A stretch of DNA of 64,000 nt from an uncultured Lachnospiraceae bacterium (GTDB lineage: Bacteria > Bacillota > Clostridia > Lachnospirales > Lachnospiraceae). Made by a program: the position numbers and the translations under genes. Location of the stretch: the NCBI GenBank assembly GCA_947177445.1, contig CAMWUL010000001.1:1-64000 (forward strand). Direction: 5' to 3'. Under the pieces are notes generated by a model, which made no database searches, had not been told where the DNA came from, and saw only the letters and a list, made by a program, of their open reading frames with translations. Positions 63,432-64,000 of the stretch are shown piece after piece (position 1 is the first letter of the stretch; the number at the start of each line of letters is the position of its first letter).

Positions 63432-63458
63432 ATGAATACACATTTAAAAGACACCTAA
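63432..63458 (+). CDS. Possible 8-residue leader peptide
   Basis: GAGG stands seven bases before ATG 63432, which reads MNTHLKDT and stops. It lies 66 bases before the AI-2E-family gene. It may be a leader peptide or chance; nothing else was recognised from 63326 to 63524. Confidence 0.25.
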   Translation: MNTHLKDT

Positions 63459-63524
63459 AGGCCCATTTCAGAAAAATATATAGGGCAGGGCACAAAAGAA
63501 AAATATTTGGGAAAGGAAACCATA

Positions 63525-64000
63525 ATGAAATTCAAACTAAACAACAAATACTTTAGACGTGGACTGACAGCGTTTCTTGTGATAGCAGCTGGCATTGTTT
63601 TTTACTATCTTATGTTTCACAGCTCGAATATCAAATCCAATGTGGGCAGAATTGTTGATATTCTGATGCCGGTGGTATGTGGGCTGGCAACAGCATACCT
63701 GCTGACACCTGTACTGAATTTTGTAGAAAAGAAATTATTGATACCTTTGTGTGGCTTGTGCAAAATAAAGGAGACCAAGAAGCGAGACTCCATTGTAAGA
63801 GGGATCGGAATACTGATTACAGCATTCTTGTTCGTTGAACTGATTTATCTGCTGATCGCAATGCTGGTGTCTCAGATTGTTCCCAGCGTTCAAAATATTA
63901 TATCAAATTATGATTCATATATTTCAAACTTTACTAAATGGTTGAACCAAACGCTGGAGGATAATCCGGATATCAATGATTATATAGTGAAAACCATTGA
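63525..64000 (+). CDS. AI-2E family transporter (3' end outside window)
   Basis: The first 158 residues have a basic N-terminus, helices at about 12-30, 43-65 and 90-118, and the family-like VGRIVDILMPVVCGLATAYLLTPVLNFVEKKL. The AI-2E/PerM family includes proteins annotated as autoinducer-2 exporters, though other substrates are known. AAAGG lies eight bases before ATG 63525. The remainder of the gene is beyond the right edge. Confidence 0.85.
   Translation, partial: MKFKLNNKYFRRGLTAFLVIAAGIVFYYLMFHSSNIKSNVGRIVDILMPVVCGLATAYLLTPVLNFVEKKLLIPLCGLCKIKETKKRDSIVRGIGILITAFLFVELIYLLIAMLVSQIVPSVQNIISNYDSYISNFTKWLNQTLEDNPDINDYIVKTI

Noticed and set aside
63114-63458. 114-codon frame overlapping the end of rubrerythrin
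   Set aside because: It starts inside rbr in another frame and runs through the inverted-repeat element; the product resembles no family. Only the last eight codons have a ribosome site.

Overview
The window looks like the chromosome of a Gram-positive clostridial bacterium, most likely Lachnospirales. The evidence is gene order: mutS-mutL-miaA; radC-mreBCD-PBP2-minCDE-rodA; rplU-prp-rpmA-obgE-yhbY-nadD-yqeK-rsfS; a lexA divergent from a LysM gene; L27 made with a cleavable LQFF leader; and many TTG/GTG starts with strong AGGAGG-type sites. Most genes are on the + strand. No tRNA, rRNA, CRISPR array, integrase or intact insertion sequence was seen.

Region A (1-22.7 kb) is a cell-surface polysaccharide locus. 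It has an ABC-2 exporter, built from a permease fused to an extracellular cohesin-like part and an ATPase with its own membrane anchor and acidic repeat. It also has UDP-galactopyranose mutase (glf), two GlfT2-like galactofuranosyltransferases, two other GT2 enzymes and two COG5610-type proteins. This recalls the mycobacterial galactan system (Wzm/Wzt-type exporter + GlfT1/GlfT2 + Glf). Inside it, 4.9-13.05 kb is visibly AT-rich and looks like a transferred cassette: a degenerate pyruvyltransferase-like protein, a GlfT2-like enzyme, a pyruvyltransferase fused to a MenD-like thiamine-diphosphate enzyme, a DUF6270-type protein and a zinc-type dehydrogenase. The DUF6270 gene is broken in this sequence at a run of nine G near its start. 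Ten or seven G would restore the frame, which is what a phase-variable (ON/OFF) gene looks like. The next gene carries an in-frame run of eight G. An AAA/DUF4143 ATPase gene with its own promoter sits between the glycosyltransferases and glf.

Region B (22.7-38 kb) holds metabolism and genome-maintenance genes: an AGCS symporter with a hairpin over its ribosome site, pepT, miaB, an unusual metallophosphatase/PrdX-like deacylase fusion, a SulP transporter, mutS, mutL, miaA and a methionine-gamma-lyase-family gene. Three consecutive hairpins fill the mutS-mutL spacer.

Region C (37.9-49.2 kb) is a cell-shape and division operon: DUF4321, radC, mreB, mreC, mreD, a large PBP2, minC, minD, minE, rodA, mgsA, a lipoprotein D,D-carboxypeptidase and a small P-loop protein, closed by a terminator. 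Region D (49.2-54.6 kb) carries an HlyD-like protein, yggS, sepF, aroB, lspA and an RluD-type pseudouridine synthase. Region E (54.6-59.98 kb) is a cytidylate kinase-like gene and the L21-Prp-L27-Obg ribosome-assembly cluster.

Region F (60-64 kb) has, on the minus strand, a DUF378 gene, lexA and a TtcA-like gene. On the plus strand are a YneA-like LysM protein under several LexA boxes, rubrerythrin, a 97-bp inverted-repeat element and the start of an AI-2E-family transporter.
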